Source: Porphyra umbilicalis
Lineage: Eukaryota; Rhodophyta; Bangiophyceae; Bangiales; Bangiaceae
DNA length: 64,000 bases
Assembly: GCA_002049455.2 (NCBI GenBank)
Contig: KV919061.1
Coordinates: forward strand, 32,826-96,825
Reading direction: 5' to 3'
Shown: positions 48,346 to 59,824 of the stretch, one piece after another
Layout of the letters: the number at the start of each line of letters is the position of its first letter
How positions within the stretch are numbered: the stretch's first letter is position 1
Program-made: the position numbers and the translations under genes
Notes under the pieces: model-generated
What the model was told of the DNA's origin: nothing
Databases searched by the model: none
Seen by the model: only the letters and a program-made list of their open reading frames with translations

Positions 48346-51320
48346 ATGAATGGGTCAAACAGACGGAAGCGTGGACCTCGTGCGTCCGCTTACTCTTCTT
48401 TTGAGAGTGATGAGCCTGTGCCTGTGCCTCGTCACTCTGTGGGACAAGCGTCTGCTCATGTGAGCGCCCCTGGATCCTCATGCGCTTCGTTGCCTAACGC
48501 TCGTGGCGGCGCTGAGATCAATTGTTCGAGATCTGTGAGTGACGGTGAGGCGGAACATAGTGCCCCTCACGTGCTTCATGTTATAGATCCCCCCGTGCCT
48601 TCTGTTGGCGGTGGCGACGAGAACGTGGAAGAATGCGGAAGTAGTCCGCCCGCGTCAACGACCGACAATGAGTTCTCCAGTCTTTCAAAGAAGGACAGTG
48701 CCAACTCTTCTTCTCGTCGGGTGCTGCTCTGTGACGTTTATTTGCATGGGCGTGTACGGTTGTCAACCAGATAGTACGGCATCATGCGCAGCGTAGAGAA
48801 CTCTTTCTCTTCAATAGAGGAGTGGCCATCCCGGTGGCGTCTGCAGCAAGCGAGAGCAAAGCTCCTGCTCGCAGCTGCACCTGTGAAGAAGCAGGTTACA
48901 TCCAGGCAGTTCCCGTGGGGCGAAGGAAAGTCACCAAGGACGCTTCTTGACGTTGTCGTGCTGTACAGGACCGTCTCAGAACATGTGAGGCGAGACTTTG
49001 CCGACTCATTGACAGCCGCCATTTTTCATGATGACGGTGACGCATTGCTTGGGACAGTGGACAGCCCGACAGAGTTCTTCCAGACGATGGCGGCGACCGA
49101 TCCTGGGTGGTATAACTTTCGACGTCAGATTAGACTCGACGGCAGACTCTACGCGCTCGGAGACATTGTCTCCATGGCCATATCGGCGTCTGTGAGGCTC
49201 AAGGCCAAGCTACAGAGTACGGGGATGGCCACATACGGCGAAGTGTCTTTGTCGCCATCAGAATATTCCGCCGGTCATGCTCTTCGTGTCGGAGACTTGT
49301 GACTGCCACGTTTATGCTGACCGAAGATTCGGCTCGACTGGCGCTACTATCCTTATGCTTGACGGGAAACGGGATTTCACTGCGCGATTCACAAGGTGCG
49401 GGAGTATACATGTGATGCGCGTTCTGGGAGTCCAGGAGCGAGCTTCAATTGCATGGAACGCTGTATCCACCGTGTCCAGCATGAAAGAGGACGTAGCTGT
49501 CGTCAGGGAGGACGCCCCACTCGTGTCGAAGGATCCGTACAAGATATTAGTCTCGGGTATGGCACCTGTACGGCACCATGAAGCGTCGGCGTGGTGATGT
49601 TGAGGGGCACTATGGCGGCTACGCATCTGTCTCACTTGTCTTTCGGAGTTCAACTGTGCGTCCGTTGTTTTATCTTCCGCCGGGTGCTGCTAGCGCCCAT
49701 TGATAGCCGCCATTGTCAAGGACCTATGCACGCCTCCATAACGGGGAATACAGTGTATGACGCTTTCACAGGGAGAAATGCACTGGTGCACATCTATCCG
49801 GCCGCCAGCATCTTTGACTCTTCAATGGCAGCTAAGCTAATTGGTTCTATCGGCGTGGAGCACTGTACTAGCTGCGATATTGTCGGTCTGAAAATGAATT
49901 CTGAAAGAAAGGAAAGCGCGATGAGCAGCACGACGATTTTTGTCGTCAGAGACGCTCGATATGCCCGCTTCCAAGAACGTACTGTTGCTGTGCAGCGCGC
50001 TGTCATTGGTGCTGACCTAAGCTCTGAGGCAACCATAAAAGCAGCGCTTTTGCTGAACGGGATGCAGAAAGGTCTTGGCGACCAGTTCATGGGTCAGTCC
50101 GAGGCACGTGGGGCTGGATCCTTCGACGTCCACGAGCACGTCATAGTGGCGCCATCTCATCCGCTATTCTTCAATCTAGCCGGCCCCGCTACTTCAACAG
50201 GTTTACAATGCGCTTTCAGTCCTTCAAAGGGATGAGTTTGTGAATGACATGCGTGTGTGTTCCCGGTATGTACCCCGACATACCGTTCTCAAGGCCTTTG
50301 AGCCAGAGAAGATGGGTGGCACAACCTTGTCCATGTCCGACTACGCTGTTCTTCTCACTATTGCTCCGACAGTCCTGGATGACATGCGCTCAGAAACCGT
50401 TCTACTGGCGTTGGCTGTGTCGGTTCTTGCGGCGCTTAAAGCTCTCGTTTGCAAACGCGTTGTTCTTCCGCCCAACAAATCGGAACGACGGGGAACATGC
50501 CGTCCACTGAAAGCCAACCGTTCACACGCTACAGCTGTTGGGATGTCCTCTGCTCAACGAGCTCGCCTCCCTCACAAGTAAAGGGATCAACTGGGAAAAT
50601 CCAAGCGTGCACAGAGTCCTCGAGCTTCTCTATCGGGCCCTGCCACTTGTTCAAATTGGGCCGGCCATATGCGAGCTGCTGTTCGAAAAACTTCCATGAA
50701 GTTCCAACAGAGAAATTGAGCGAAGCAACAGCCATGATCCTGCTGGCTTCTGGATGCAAAGATCTCGGGATGTTGAGATGCTTTCCAGGGTTGTTGCCGC
50801 TCCAGAAAGTACGGCATTCCACAGGAGTTGCTGACAGACCCTAACGGACAGGAAACGGAAGCTGTGCCTCAGCATAAGCTCGGATTTGGCTCTTGGTTTC
50901 CTGACAGGCGTACCGAGGCGTGGTCGTCACGAGGAATGCAGCAATGCTCGCACGTCAGCACTTTGTGGACCCAACACGCTGCTGGTAGGGTTGTGAGATT
51001 CTGGAAGAGCGCAAAGAGCAACCACCATCTCTTCAAAGTGCATGCAGGCGCCACTATCGCCGTGCTGCAAGCCCTTCCGACGCAGTGGATGCGAACGCGG
51101 CACTATCTGTGCCCAAAGCTGTGCCTGAGTTGCATTTCTACCGCGTGCTTGACGTCGCTACAATTGCGCAACAGGTTTTCTCTTCATGCCAACGATGGTT
51201 GCTTCGGGTACGTCACTTGGTCGTCAATGGGGCTCTCATCAGACTGCATCGGCAGCCACCGACGGCGGACCAGCAATGGTAGAATTAGAGGACCCTTCGA
51301 GACGGTGCATTGTGGCCTGT
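48346..51320 (+). pseudogene. tnp2/CACTA-like transposase gene, decayed copy 2
   Basis: Homologous to 1843-4823 over its whole length. The start MNGSNRRKRGPRA corresponds to MKRRLRGPRG. Shared blocks include EEWPSRWRL, EHVRRDFADSLTAAIFH, EHCTSCDIV, FDVHEHVIVAPSH, EPEKMGGTTLSMSDYAVL and ENPSVHRVLELLYR. It is broken by TAG 48772-48774 (copy 1 has CAG), a frame change near 49280-49300, a TGA at 50233-50235 and further shifts after 50580. The breaks differ from those of copy 1, so the two decayed independently. The chromovirus sits just before its start codon, which cuts it off from its original promoter. Confidence 0.55.
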
Positions 51321-53690
51321 GAGAGCGAAATGAGCTGGCGCTCGCCCTACCATCCGGGTCGGCTTTTCGATTGTTCTCCAAGCGGTCCGGTTATCCATTC
51401 AAATGTGGTTGATTTTGTGTACTGATCTGATGAGTGCGAACTGCTTCATTCATTTTGTGCCTGAATTAAAAACATATCCACATAGTTTCACAAGTGGAGA
51501 AAACGCATTTTCCTGCGGAACAACGCAACGCAAAAAGATCAGAACAGCTTGTCAGGAATCCTTCTGTATAGGCAGATGTCTGATTTATCGATGTTTGATC
51601 GTGGGCCCGGAGCATCGCACACATTGGGAAGTGGGGCTCTCGCCAAAAATGAAGAAAACTTTCGTTTTACAGAAAGATCCATGCACGGGAGTGACAAAAA
51701 AAACGAGAGAATCACGATCATGAGCGAAAGAAGTTCATGCCACCTGCTGAAGCAGTCTCCTCAGTCCGCGAACAAGCTGCTTCCCAGCCTCCCCACATAG
51801 ACGGGAAACCACCAAAGGCTCGTGGGAGCCTTCAGCGAAAGCAGGATACCGTTCGCTTCAGGCGAAAGGAGAGGCGGCAGGATGGCGGCACAGCGATCAA
51901 GAGCACGGTCCAGGATAATCCGGCGACGGGCGGACGTGGTGGCGAGCAATTCGGGCTGCCAAATCGCCGCTCCGACACGAGAGTGTCGACCAGAGCCACT
52001 GGAGACCACACCAGAATCGAGGCGCTTTCAGGCAACTTCTGTAATGGCATCTTGCTTTTCAAAATCGAAAAGAGCCACTTTAACTCGGCGTGGTCCGGAC
52101 CCGCGATCCGACCAGGACTCGTCCAGACCTTTGTTGGCCCGTGGAAAGACCGTGATATCGCTGTTTTACCGCGCATCTGTTCCCGTAGGAATGCTCTGCT
52201 TGAGAGCATTGTCAACAACTCAGGCTATCTCTATCGGCAATTCCATTCTAGAACCAAGTCCGCGTCCTTTGACAGCCAAATGTACGTCAGCGGTTGGCTG
52301 CTTTGCTGTCTTGAGCCTAAGTACCTGCAGGATCCACTACACCATGTCGTTTCTGGGCCCGATCAGGGCGATGTTTTCCGCCAGGACTTGATTCACTACA
52401 GCGGCAGCTGACAACTGTGGTGAGCAGCCGTATCAACCACAACGAAGGCGCAGAGAACGCTCGTCGGCAGACGGACAAAGAAAGAGGTCAAAAAGTGCAG
52501 CGCTTGGAGACGTCCACGCCTAGAAGGGCGTCGCTGTAGGACCATAGTCATGTACGACAGCTCATGCGGACGTTCCGGAACGGCGACCATCTCTGCCCAG
52601 AAGGCACTGGCAGTCAATCTTGCAGACGTGGCTCACACGTTGCAGCCACGTGCTACTATTTGCTGTGAAACGAGTCGTTGATCAATCCCGGGGGCCAATC
52701 AGAGGCTCCTGTGGGATAGCCGCGGCTATCCCAAAAGCTATTTCGACGCGAAATGGAAGAGCGATAGCCTCACAGCTATTCTTGGTCAGCGGCAGCCAGA
52801 ATCAATTTGGTAGTTCTATTTCCACGGCCCGAACAAAAGAAGGGCTTCTTCGTCTGAGAAAGTGGTGTTACGTCGGACTACAGGGGCTTACTGGGACACG
52901 TTTTGCAACGTGGCGGGAATATGGCGATTGTATCTCATTGTTAACAATGCTCGGAGTTGTGGTCCAGGTGATCAATCACCTCACCTCCTCATCCTCACCT
53001 CCCGCCATGGCGCAGCTCTTGTCGTCCGTTGCTCTGCCGTGCCTTGGTTTTTCGTGCGCGTGTATCGAGTGGGCGCACGTACAAGCTCTCTAGGGCGTAT
53101 GACGTGGGTGCGGCCACGTCGTCGCACAGAGGACACCTTGCGCTGACATCCCTCTTGGGCTTCTGCCTCTTCCCTCTGCGTGGTTGCACCCGTTCAACCG
53201 CAGGCTGACACCGGGCAGAGCGGCAGCGCCTCACAAGCCACACGCACACTACCGGCCGCCCAGCATGCCCCTGTCGCCGTCGGGCCCACCCCAACGGCGC
53301 GCGGGGTGGTCGCAGAGACGTTACCGCTGGCTCGGCGGCGGTTGCCACACAAGAGTCGCCCAGCAACGGGTTGGGCCCGACGCGTACCCCGCCGTAGTGG
53401 GCATAGGTGGCACCGCGTTGCAAGTGTATTCTGGGAACGGCCGCTTCCAGGTCGATGCACGCCGCCCCCGACCACGTCCAGCAAAAGTGTGGGTGTGCCA
53501 CTGTTTCGGGACGGTGAGAAGAAGGACTCTGGCCCGACCACAGTGGCAGTGCTGTTGTTGTCCTCTACGGGAAGCTCGGAATGCGGCTGGCCTGCAGAGC
53601 GCGCGCCCAACACGCGGATGGACCGCTGGCGTGGCCAGCTGAACAAGTAATTGAACGTCGGCTGTCGGAAGAGGGAGTGGCGGTGGGTGA
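51321..53690. other. 3' flank of copy 2 and spacer; no gene recognised
   Basis: AT-richer to 51730. Medium frames at 51737-52411 (+), 51832-52218 (-), 53180-53650 (+) and 52995-53751 (-) overlap on opposite strands and show no domain. None is supported as a gene. Confidence 0.3.
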
Positions 53691-53694
53691 CTGC

Positions 53695-53827
53695 TATTGT
53701 GCTTCTCACAAAAACTGGACCTCGGTGCATCAGCTTCCGTTGCAAAATCACTGTTTCATTGGCTCAGGGGGCGGTTCATGATGCTGAAGCGGATGTTGCG
53801 GATCCAGTTTTTGTGAGAAGCACAATA
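53695..53827. repeat. 133-bp hairpin with perfect 25-bp arms
   Basis: 53695-53719 (TATTGTGCTTCTCACAAAAA...) is the exact reverse complement of 53803-53827. The 83-nt loop also contains GCATCAGCTTCCG facing GATGCTGAAGCGGA. It looks like a tiny foldback/MITE-type insertion. Confidence 0.85.
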
Positions 53828-54234
53828 CCATCTCGGTTGGGAGGTCACGTGGCTCGGCGCCAGGCTGGCGGACCACCAGAGCGGAGCTCGCGCCCTTCGT
53901 GCCAAGGGTCGGACACGTTGTAATACGGGTATTTATGTGGAGTAAGTCTCCTGTTTTTTTCGTAGACAGTCTGTCCAACAACGTGGTCCAGTTTAGTCTG
54001 CGCGAATCGATCGATACTGCAAATATCTGACGAGATGCTTACTGTAATTCATCTCACACATGCTGCGATCGGGCCGGCCGCGGCCATCGTCGAGGAGTGC
54101 GCGGTGAAGCGATCGGTAGCCGTCGTCCTCCCCCCCCGCGCCGCCCGCACAGCCGCTGTCTCCCGCAGCAGCCCCACCTCCACCCCTACACTCGTGGTTG
54201 CGGTCCTCGTGCGCATCGCGCACGCTCGCCCATC
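53828..54234. other. promoter and 5' UTR region of RPS3A
   Basis: No TATA box is obvious. 54130-54190 is pyrimidine-rich (CCTCCCCCCCCGCGCC), in keeping with the C/T-rich starts of ribosomal protein transcripts, but the start site cannot be placed. Confidence 0.3.
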
Positions 54235-55539
54235 ATGGTATGTCGCTCTACGTTGCTGTCTCTGCTGGATTTTTTTGGCATTTCCTTAGACGTGGTCTCG
54301 TTGTGGCGGCAATGCGACAGGCGTCTGGGGCCGTCATTGAAGCTTGCGGTCGGATCCAGCATGGCGAGTCGATGCATCCCATGTGACGATATCCCTAGTT
54401 GCCGCTGGCTGGGACTGGGCCGACCTGTCGAGGGTTGGTGGGATGTATTGCTTGGGCAGAGCGTCGCCTCTATGCACGCCACAGGTGGGCCGCCACGGCG
54501 TCTCGGAGCAATGCAGCCGTCGTGCGCCAGGTAGAGAATCGTGCCCGTGCGCATTGGCTTGTGCGCTCGCGGTCGCTGCTATGCGCGATTACTGTTGCTT
54601 GAACGTCAATCAACGTTCTTGTTGTCGGACGCGTCAGCGATCGGTTGCCGAGTGCGGCGGTTATGTGTCGTTCATCCGGTCCTGACTGTTTCTCTCATTT
54701 GCATTGCCTGTACGAGTGTTTGCTCTGCTTTTTCACTCGCCCTTGTCTTCTCACAGGCGGTCGGTAAGAACAAGCGCCTGTCCAAAAAGGGCAAGGGCTC
54801 CAAGAAGAAGTCGATGGACCCGTTCCTGCGGAAAGAGTGGTACGACGTGAAGGCGCCCAGCACCTTCACCAAGCGTAACGTCGGCAAGACGCTGGTGTCG
54901 CGGACGCAAGGCACCAAGATTGCGTCGGACGGCCTGAAGGGCCGCGTCTACCAGGTGTCGCTCGCGGACCTGAACAACGATGAGGACCAGGCGTATCGCA
55001 AGATCCTGCTCAAGTGCGAGGAGGTTCAGGGCACGAGCTGCCTGACGAACTTCTACGGCATGGACCTGACCCGCGACAAGCTGTGCTCCCTCGTCCGCAA
55101 GTGGCAGACGCTCATCGAGGCTTTTGTGGACGTCAAGACCACCGACGGCTACACGCTGCGCATGTTCTGCATCGGCTTCACCAAACGCCGCAAGATGCAG
55201 GTGCGCAAGACCACCTACGCCCAGTCCTCGCAAGTGCGCGCCATCCGCGCCGAGATGGTCAAGATTATGGTCCGCGAGGCGAGCACGTGCGACCTCAAGG
55301 AGCTCGTCCGCAAGCTGATCCCTGAGGTGATTGGCAACGAGATCACCAAGGCGACCAAGGGTATCTACCCGCTGCAGGACGTCTTTGTGCGGAAGGTCAA
55401 GGTATTGAAGTCACCCCGCTTTGATATCACAAAGCTGATGGAGCTGCACGGGGAGGTGTCGGCGTCGGCCGAGGATACGGGCGCTAAGGTCGAGCGGCCG
55501 GCCGAGCCCATCCCGGGCGACGTGCCGGCGGACGCGTAG
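54235..55539 (+). CDS. RPS3A: 40S ribosomal protein eS1 (S3a), exons 54235-54237 and 54757-55539
   Basis: A structural protein of the small ribosomal subunit that sits near the mRNA exit and contacts initiation factors. Exon 1 consists of the ATG alone as coding sequence: CCCATCATG is followed by donor GTATGT at 54238. Intron 1 (519 bp) ends in a pyrimidine tract and TCTTCTCACAG at 54756. Exon 2 continues as [14 protein letters not shown], then [92 protein letters not shown] and KLMELHGE to the stop at 55539. The protein is 261 residues, the usual length for the family, without breaks. An intron right after the start codon is common in ribosomal protein genes and can carry regulatory signals. 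Confidence 0.97.
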
Positions 55540-57318
55540 GCGAGGTGGGGTGCTTGCCGGCATAAAATCGCACTTTTCAGTAGCACCGAGCAATCCGCGC
55601 CGTCCCCAGCATGCCTTTGTTTTTTTGTTGACGTTGTGGGCCCGTCTTGGCCATTGCCGGCACCAGCCCGTTCCGCCGCCCGTGAACCATTTGCGCGCAT
55701 CTCCTTTGGCGTTCGTTGCTTGTGGCTGTTGGGGACTCGCCATCTCTGAGGGGTACCAACAGCATCCTTGGCCGACCCCAAACGTCAGCCGCGGCCTGCC
55801 ACCTCACGACGCCACTGGTGGACCTGCAATGGTGCGTTGTGGCGGTTGGCCGAGGCCCAAAGGCTTGGAGCGAAGTCCGCGAGTCGCGCCTGCCATGACC
55901 TCAAGACAACCAATTGCACCTTCCTCCGCCTCCCTGATCGCGTGGACGCTCGACACGAGCATCACCCGCTGTCTGTCACGATAGACATCCATCTCTGGGA
56001 CGTTTGTTTCAGGAGTCGGCACCCTCCGTCCCGGTGCGTCGCCGTGCGTCTCGACACCGTGACCGCCCTATTCCAGCGTCCAATCTGGTGTCCTACGTCG
56101 AGCTCGGCTGGGAACCCCATACGGAGTACCCCTGCTAGCAGGTATGGCATGCTATGATCCCGTCGAGGAGGCATCTGACACACTTGTAGGCAGCTACTGT
56201 ATGTATGCGTCGCTGCCGCGGTGGTGCACCATCGCAAAAAAAAAACTGTTTCTCCTTCAGAATAGGGGGTGCCATTATACCAATGCCGCGCAATTCTACA
56301 GCGACTTGGCGCAGATCTGGAAGCGTCGCTGGACTTTCAACGTCTTTGCGCACCCGCCATCCAACCCAACCACCCGCTGCCAGAGCTGAACGACGCGACG
56401 GCGTCAGACCCGTGCGCACGCGTCTCACGTGGGTGCCGCTCGTGAGCTTTGTGTCAGTTTGGACAATCATTCTCCCCTGTCGTCCACCCATTGGCTACTC
56501 GGCCGCCGCCACCGCCTCGGAGGCGCGCCGCCTCGGACCGCCAGTGCGAGGCGTGATCGTGCCGTCATGGCTGCCATGCCCATGCACGGCAACCTCCCGC
56601 CCCCCCCCCCCCCACTGATTGCCTGGCAAACGGACCGGGGTGGGGGTGGGACGGGCGCAGACTCTCGGGTGGCGGCGGCGGCGGCTCGCGCCGCACAGCC
56701 GTTTGGATGATGCAAACGGCCGCGTGGCTCCTGCCGCCGCCGCCGCCACAATGATTGGGGGGGGGGCCCCCCACCGGCGCGTCGGGCGGGGGTTTGGCGA
56801 CGGCAGTGGCACCCACCGCTCTCGTCGGCCCCGGTGTGGGTGCGACGGCAGCGGGGCGCTGCGGGGGCGCACGCCCCGAGGACGGCCGCGGTGGGGCCCG
56901 CCCGAAGCATTTTTTTAATCGTGGGCCCCCCGCGGGGTCTGCAGACACTGCACGTGCGCGACGATTGTGGGCATGGCGGGGCTGGCGCGGGCGCGTCGAC
57001 GGGCGGCCCGTGGGGTGCGTCGGGCGACGCACACGGACATGCGCGCCGCGGGGCGGCCGGCCGAGACGGGGGGAGGAGCCTTGGCGGCGGCCGCCGGCGG
57101 CCAGCGGCGGCGGCGGGCGCACCCGCCGACAGCAGAGGTTTGACCACGACGTGTCGGGTGCCGGCGGCGGCCACGGCGGCGACGGCAACGGCAACGGCAG
57201 CGACAACGGCGGCGACAACGGCGGCGGCAGCGGCGGCGGCAGAGGCGGCAGACGCGGGGGCCACCGGAACCGGCGGCGGCAGAGGCGGCAGACGCGGTGG
57301 CCACCGGTACCTCCCGCC
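55540..57318. other. 3' flank of RPS3A and 5' flank of the GT10 gene; no gene recognised
   Basis: GCATAAAA near 55560 is a possible polyadenylation region. 55600-56560 has only short frames. 56590-57300 becomes GC-rich with CGG/GGC tracts and long shadow frames on both strands. Confidence 0.3.
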
Positions 57319-57645
57319 ATGGGCGGCGACACCAAGCCACGCGCGCCGCTCTTCCCCCTCCACTCCCCGACTCTGTCGACGGCACCCCATCAGCGGCAGG
57401 GGAGCCCCCCGGCGGCGCCCCCCCGCGCCGACGCGGGCGGCGGCGAAGCGGCGGCCACGTGGCCGCCCGCCCGCGCCGGCCGGCTGCGGCCGCCGCCGTC
57501 GCGGCCGCGCGTGGCGGCGCTGATTGGCGTCCTTGCCGCCGCCGCCGCGCTCACCGCCGCCGCCACCGTGTTGCACCGACGGGGGTGGGTGCGGGCGGCC
57601 GCGCGTGCCGCGTCGGGGGGGGCCTCCCGGCGCTGTGGCTCCGCA

Positions 57646-57723
<78 letters not shown>

Positions 57724-59126
57724 GCGGTGGCGGCGGCCAGCTGAACAATTGGGCGCCGGTCGCCACGCCGGCGCGGGCCTTGTTGACCCCCCCCCTCCCC
57801 CCCCCCCACAACCGGGTGGCCGAGGCGGCGGGGGCCCCCCGGCGGTGCCCCCAACGCCCCGGCCGCAACTTGCGCACGCACCCGATTACGCTTGTGGGTG
57901 CGATTGAGGCGCCGTCGTCAGACCACCCCGACGGCCGCATCGTCGGCCGCTGGGACCACCCGACGCGCCGGTGGGAGCCGTGCCCGGTGCCGTGTGTCAT
58001 TGGGGGCGCCCGCCAGTCCCAGACGGCCGACTTGCGGCTCGTCACGTCGGGGCACCTCACGCGGCCGCGGCGGCGGCGGCGGCGGCGGCAGCAGCAGCAG
58101 CAGCGGGCGCGGGTGGGGGCAGACGCGGCGTCGGCGTTGGGGGAGGGCGTGGCCGCCCGCCCCGGCGCCGCCGCCGTGGCGGCGGAGTCGGCCCGCGACA
58201 CGGACGGGGTGGGGGCGGCGGCGGCGGCAGCGGCAGCGGCGGCGACGGTGGCCACGCGTGGGGCGCGCGGCAGCGACCCCGCGCTCGTCGACCAATGTCC
58301 GCTCCAAAAGCACGGCCTCCTCACCATGGAGTCAGAGGCCTACTACGCGTCGGTGAAGCTCACGCGGGAGACGCTCGAGGGCTTTGACATTGTCACGACG
58401 ACGCGCCTCGGGTCGGACGTGCCCATCCTCTATCCGGCGTGGGGCTCGTACGACTTTTTCGCGCCCCGCTCGACGGCGCCGGGGGTGGTCGTCAATGGCT
58501 CCCGCGTCATGGCCGCCGCCGCCATCACCAACTGTGCGGCCAAAAACGGGCGCATGGGCGTCCTCGTCGACCTCCTCGCCGCCGGCGTGTCGGTCCACAA
58601 CTATGGGCGGTGCGTGCGGTCGCTGACGGCCGACGGGGCGGGGGGCCCCCTCCCCCCCGCCACCGCCGCCGCCCTCACCACGGGGCGCCTGCCGCTCAAC
58701 GGCACGGCGGCCGACGGGGGCCCGGCCGGCTGGGTCGGCCAAAAGATGGGCGTGTTGCCCCACTACAAGTTCGTCCTCGCCTTTGAGAACAGCAACGTGG
58801 ACGATTACGTGACGGAAAAAATCTACCACGCGTGGGCGGCGGGCGCCCTCCCCGTCTACCTCGGCGCGCGCAACGTGGGGGCGTTTGCGCCCGGCGGGGG
58901 GGGCTCCTACCTCGACGTTGCCGACTTTGCCAACGTCGCCGCCCTCGCCGCCGAAATGCGGCGCCTCGACGCCGACGACGCCGCCTACGCGGCGCACTTT
59001 GCGTGGAAGGACCGGCCGGTCGTGCCCGCCTTTGCGCGCCTCCTCGCGCGCACGAGCGACGTGCACGTGGCGTGCCGCTTGTGCGTCAAGGCCAAGGAGC
59101 TCCTCGACGCGGAGCTGGGGGGGTAA
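57319..59126 (+). CDS. GT10 alpha-1,3-fucosyltransferase-like, with a frame change near 57615-57719
   Basis: GT10 enzymes move fucose from GDP-fucose to glycans in the Golgi. The N-terminal part, from ATG 57319, has basic residues and then VAALIGVLAAAAALTAAATVL, a single signal-anchor helix as in type II Golgi enzymes. The catalytic part is in the next frame: KHGLLTMESEAYYASVKLT, TTRLGSDVPILYPAWGSYDF, a NCAAKNGR stretch and the family hallmark YKFVLAFENSNVDDYVTEKI followed by YHAWAAGALPVYLGA, to the stop at 59126. The two frames meet around a G8 run (57615-57622) and (GGC)24 (57648-57719); reading frame 0 there gives GGLPALWLRTGG before poly-Gly. Either the assembly has an indel in the G run or the gene is frameshifted. 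The linker is Gly, Gln and Ala-rich. Confidence 0.82.
57648..57719 (+). repeat. (GGC)24 trinucleotide tract
   Basis: 24 perfect GGC triplets inside the GT10 gene: poly-Gly in the catalytic frame, poly-Ala in the anchor frame. Confidence 0.97.
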
Positions 59127-59824
59127 GGGGCCCCCGGGGGGGGGCCGCGGCCGCCACCGCCGACGGGCCGCCGGCCGCGCTGGGGCGCGCGCGTGCGTGC
59201 GCGCACGGCGCGTGCGTGTCGCGTGTGTGCCGCCCCCCCGCACGGCCGCCCGGCGGTCGAGGGGCGTCTGCCACTGGGTGCGCGTCGCGCCGTGCCCGAC
59301 GGCGCGCGTGCGCGCCGTCGGGCGCCGGCGCCCGCGCGGGCGCGCGGTCGCGCCGGCCGCCGTGGGTGCGACCCCGGCCTGTGGGGTGGGGGCCGACGGC
59401 GGGCGGCCGTGCGCTGGGGGCGCTGCTGGCGGCAGCCTGCTGCCTGGGTGGCCGCCGGGCAGGGCGGGAGCGCCACGGGGCGTCACAACTAGAAGAAGCT
59501 TTATTGAGGAAAACCCCCAGAGGAGCCAACGGGACGGGGGGGACGGACGGCCGGGATCTGGTCCGACGGACCAGTCCCACAAGGCCCACGGCACGAGGGC
59601 GGGGGGCAAGGGGGGCGCACGCAAGGTCCCGACCAACCACCAATCGCCATGGGGGCCGGGGCGGCGCGCTCATCGGAACGCCACGCCGGTGATCTCCAGC
59701 CAGTACCTGCGCACACAGTCCCATGCACTCAGGCGTTGTCAGCAGAAGCGCGTCGTCTAGGCGAGGCGGCTGTTAGCAGGCACTCCGCCATAGGGCGCCG
59801 CTCACCCACTCCCCGCGTTGGATG
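59127..59824. other. convergent spacer between GT10 and EF-hand genes
   Basis: GC-rich to 59480, then CTTTATTGAGG at about 59500, which may belong to transcript ends. No gene seen. Confidence 0.35.

Noticed and set aside
54541..54756. Upstream extension of the RPS3A frame to ATG 54541
   Set aside because: This segment is intron: it ends in a pyrimidine tract and AG exactly before the second codon of eS1, and the protein normally begins MAVGKNKR.
56467..57576. 369-residue minus frame upstream of the GT10 gene
   Set aside because: Gly/Arg/Pro composition from GC tracts; antisense to the GT10 anchor region.
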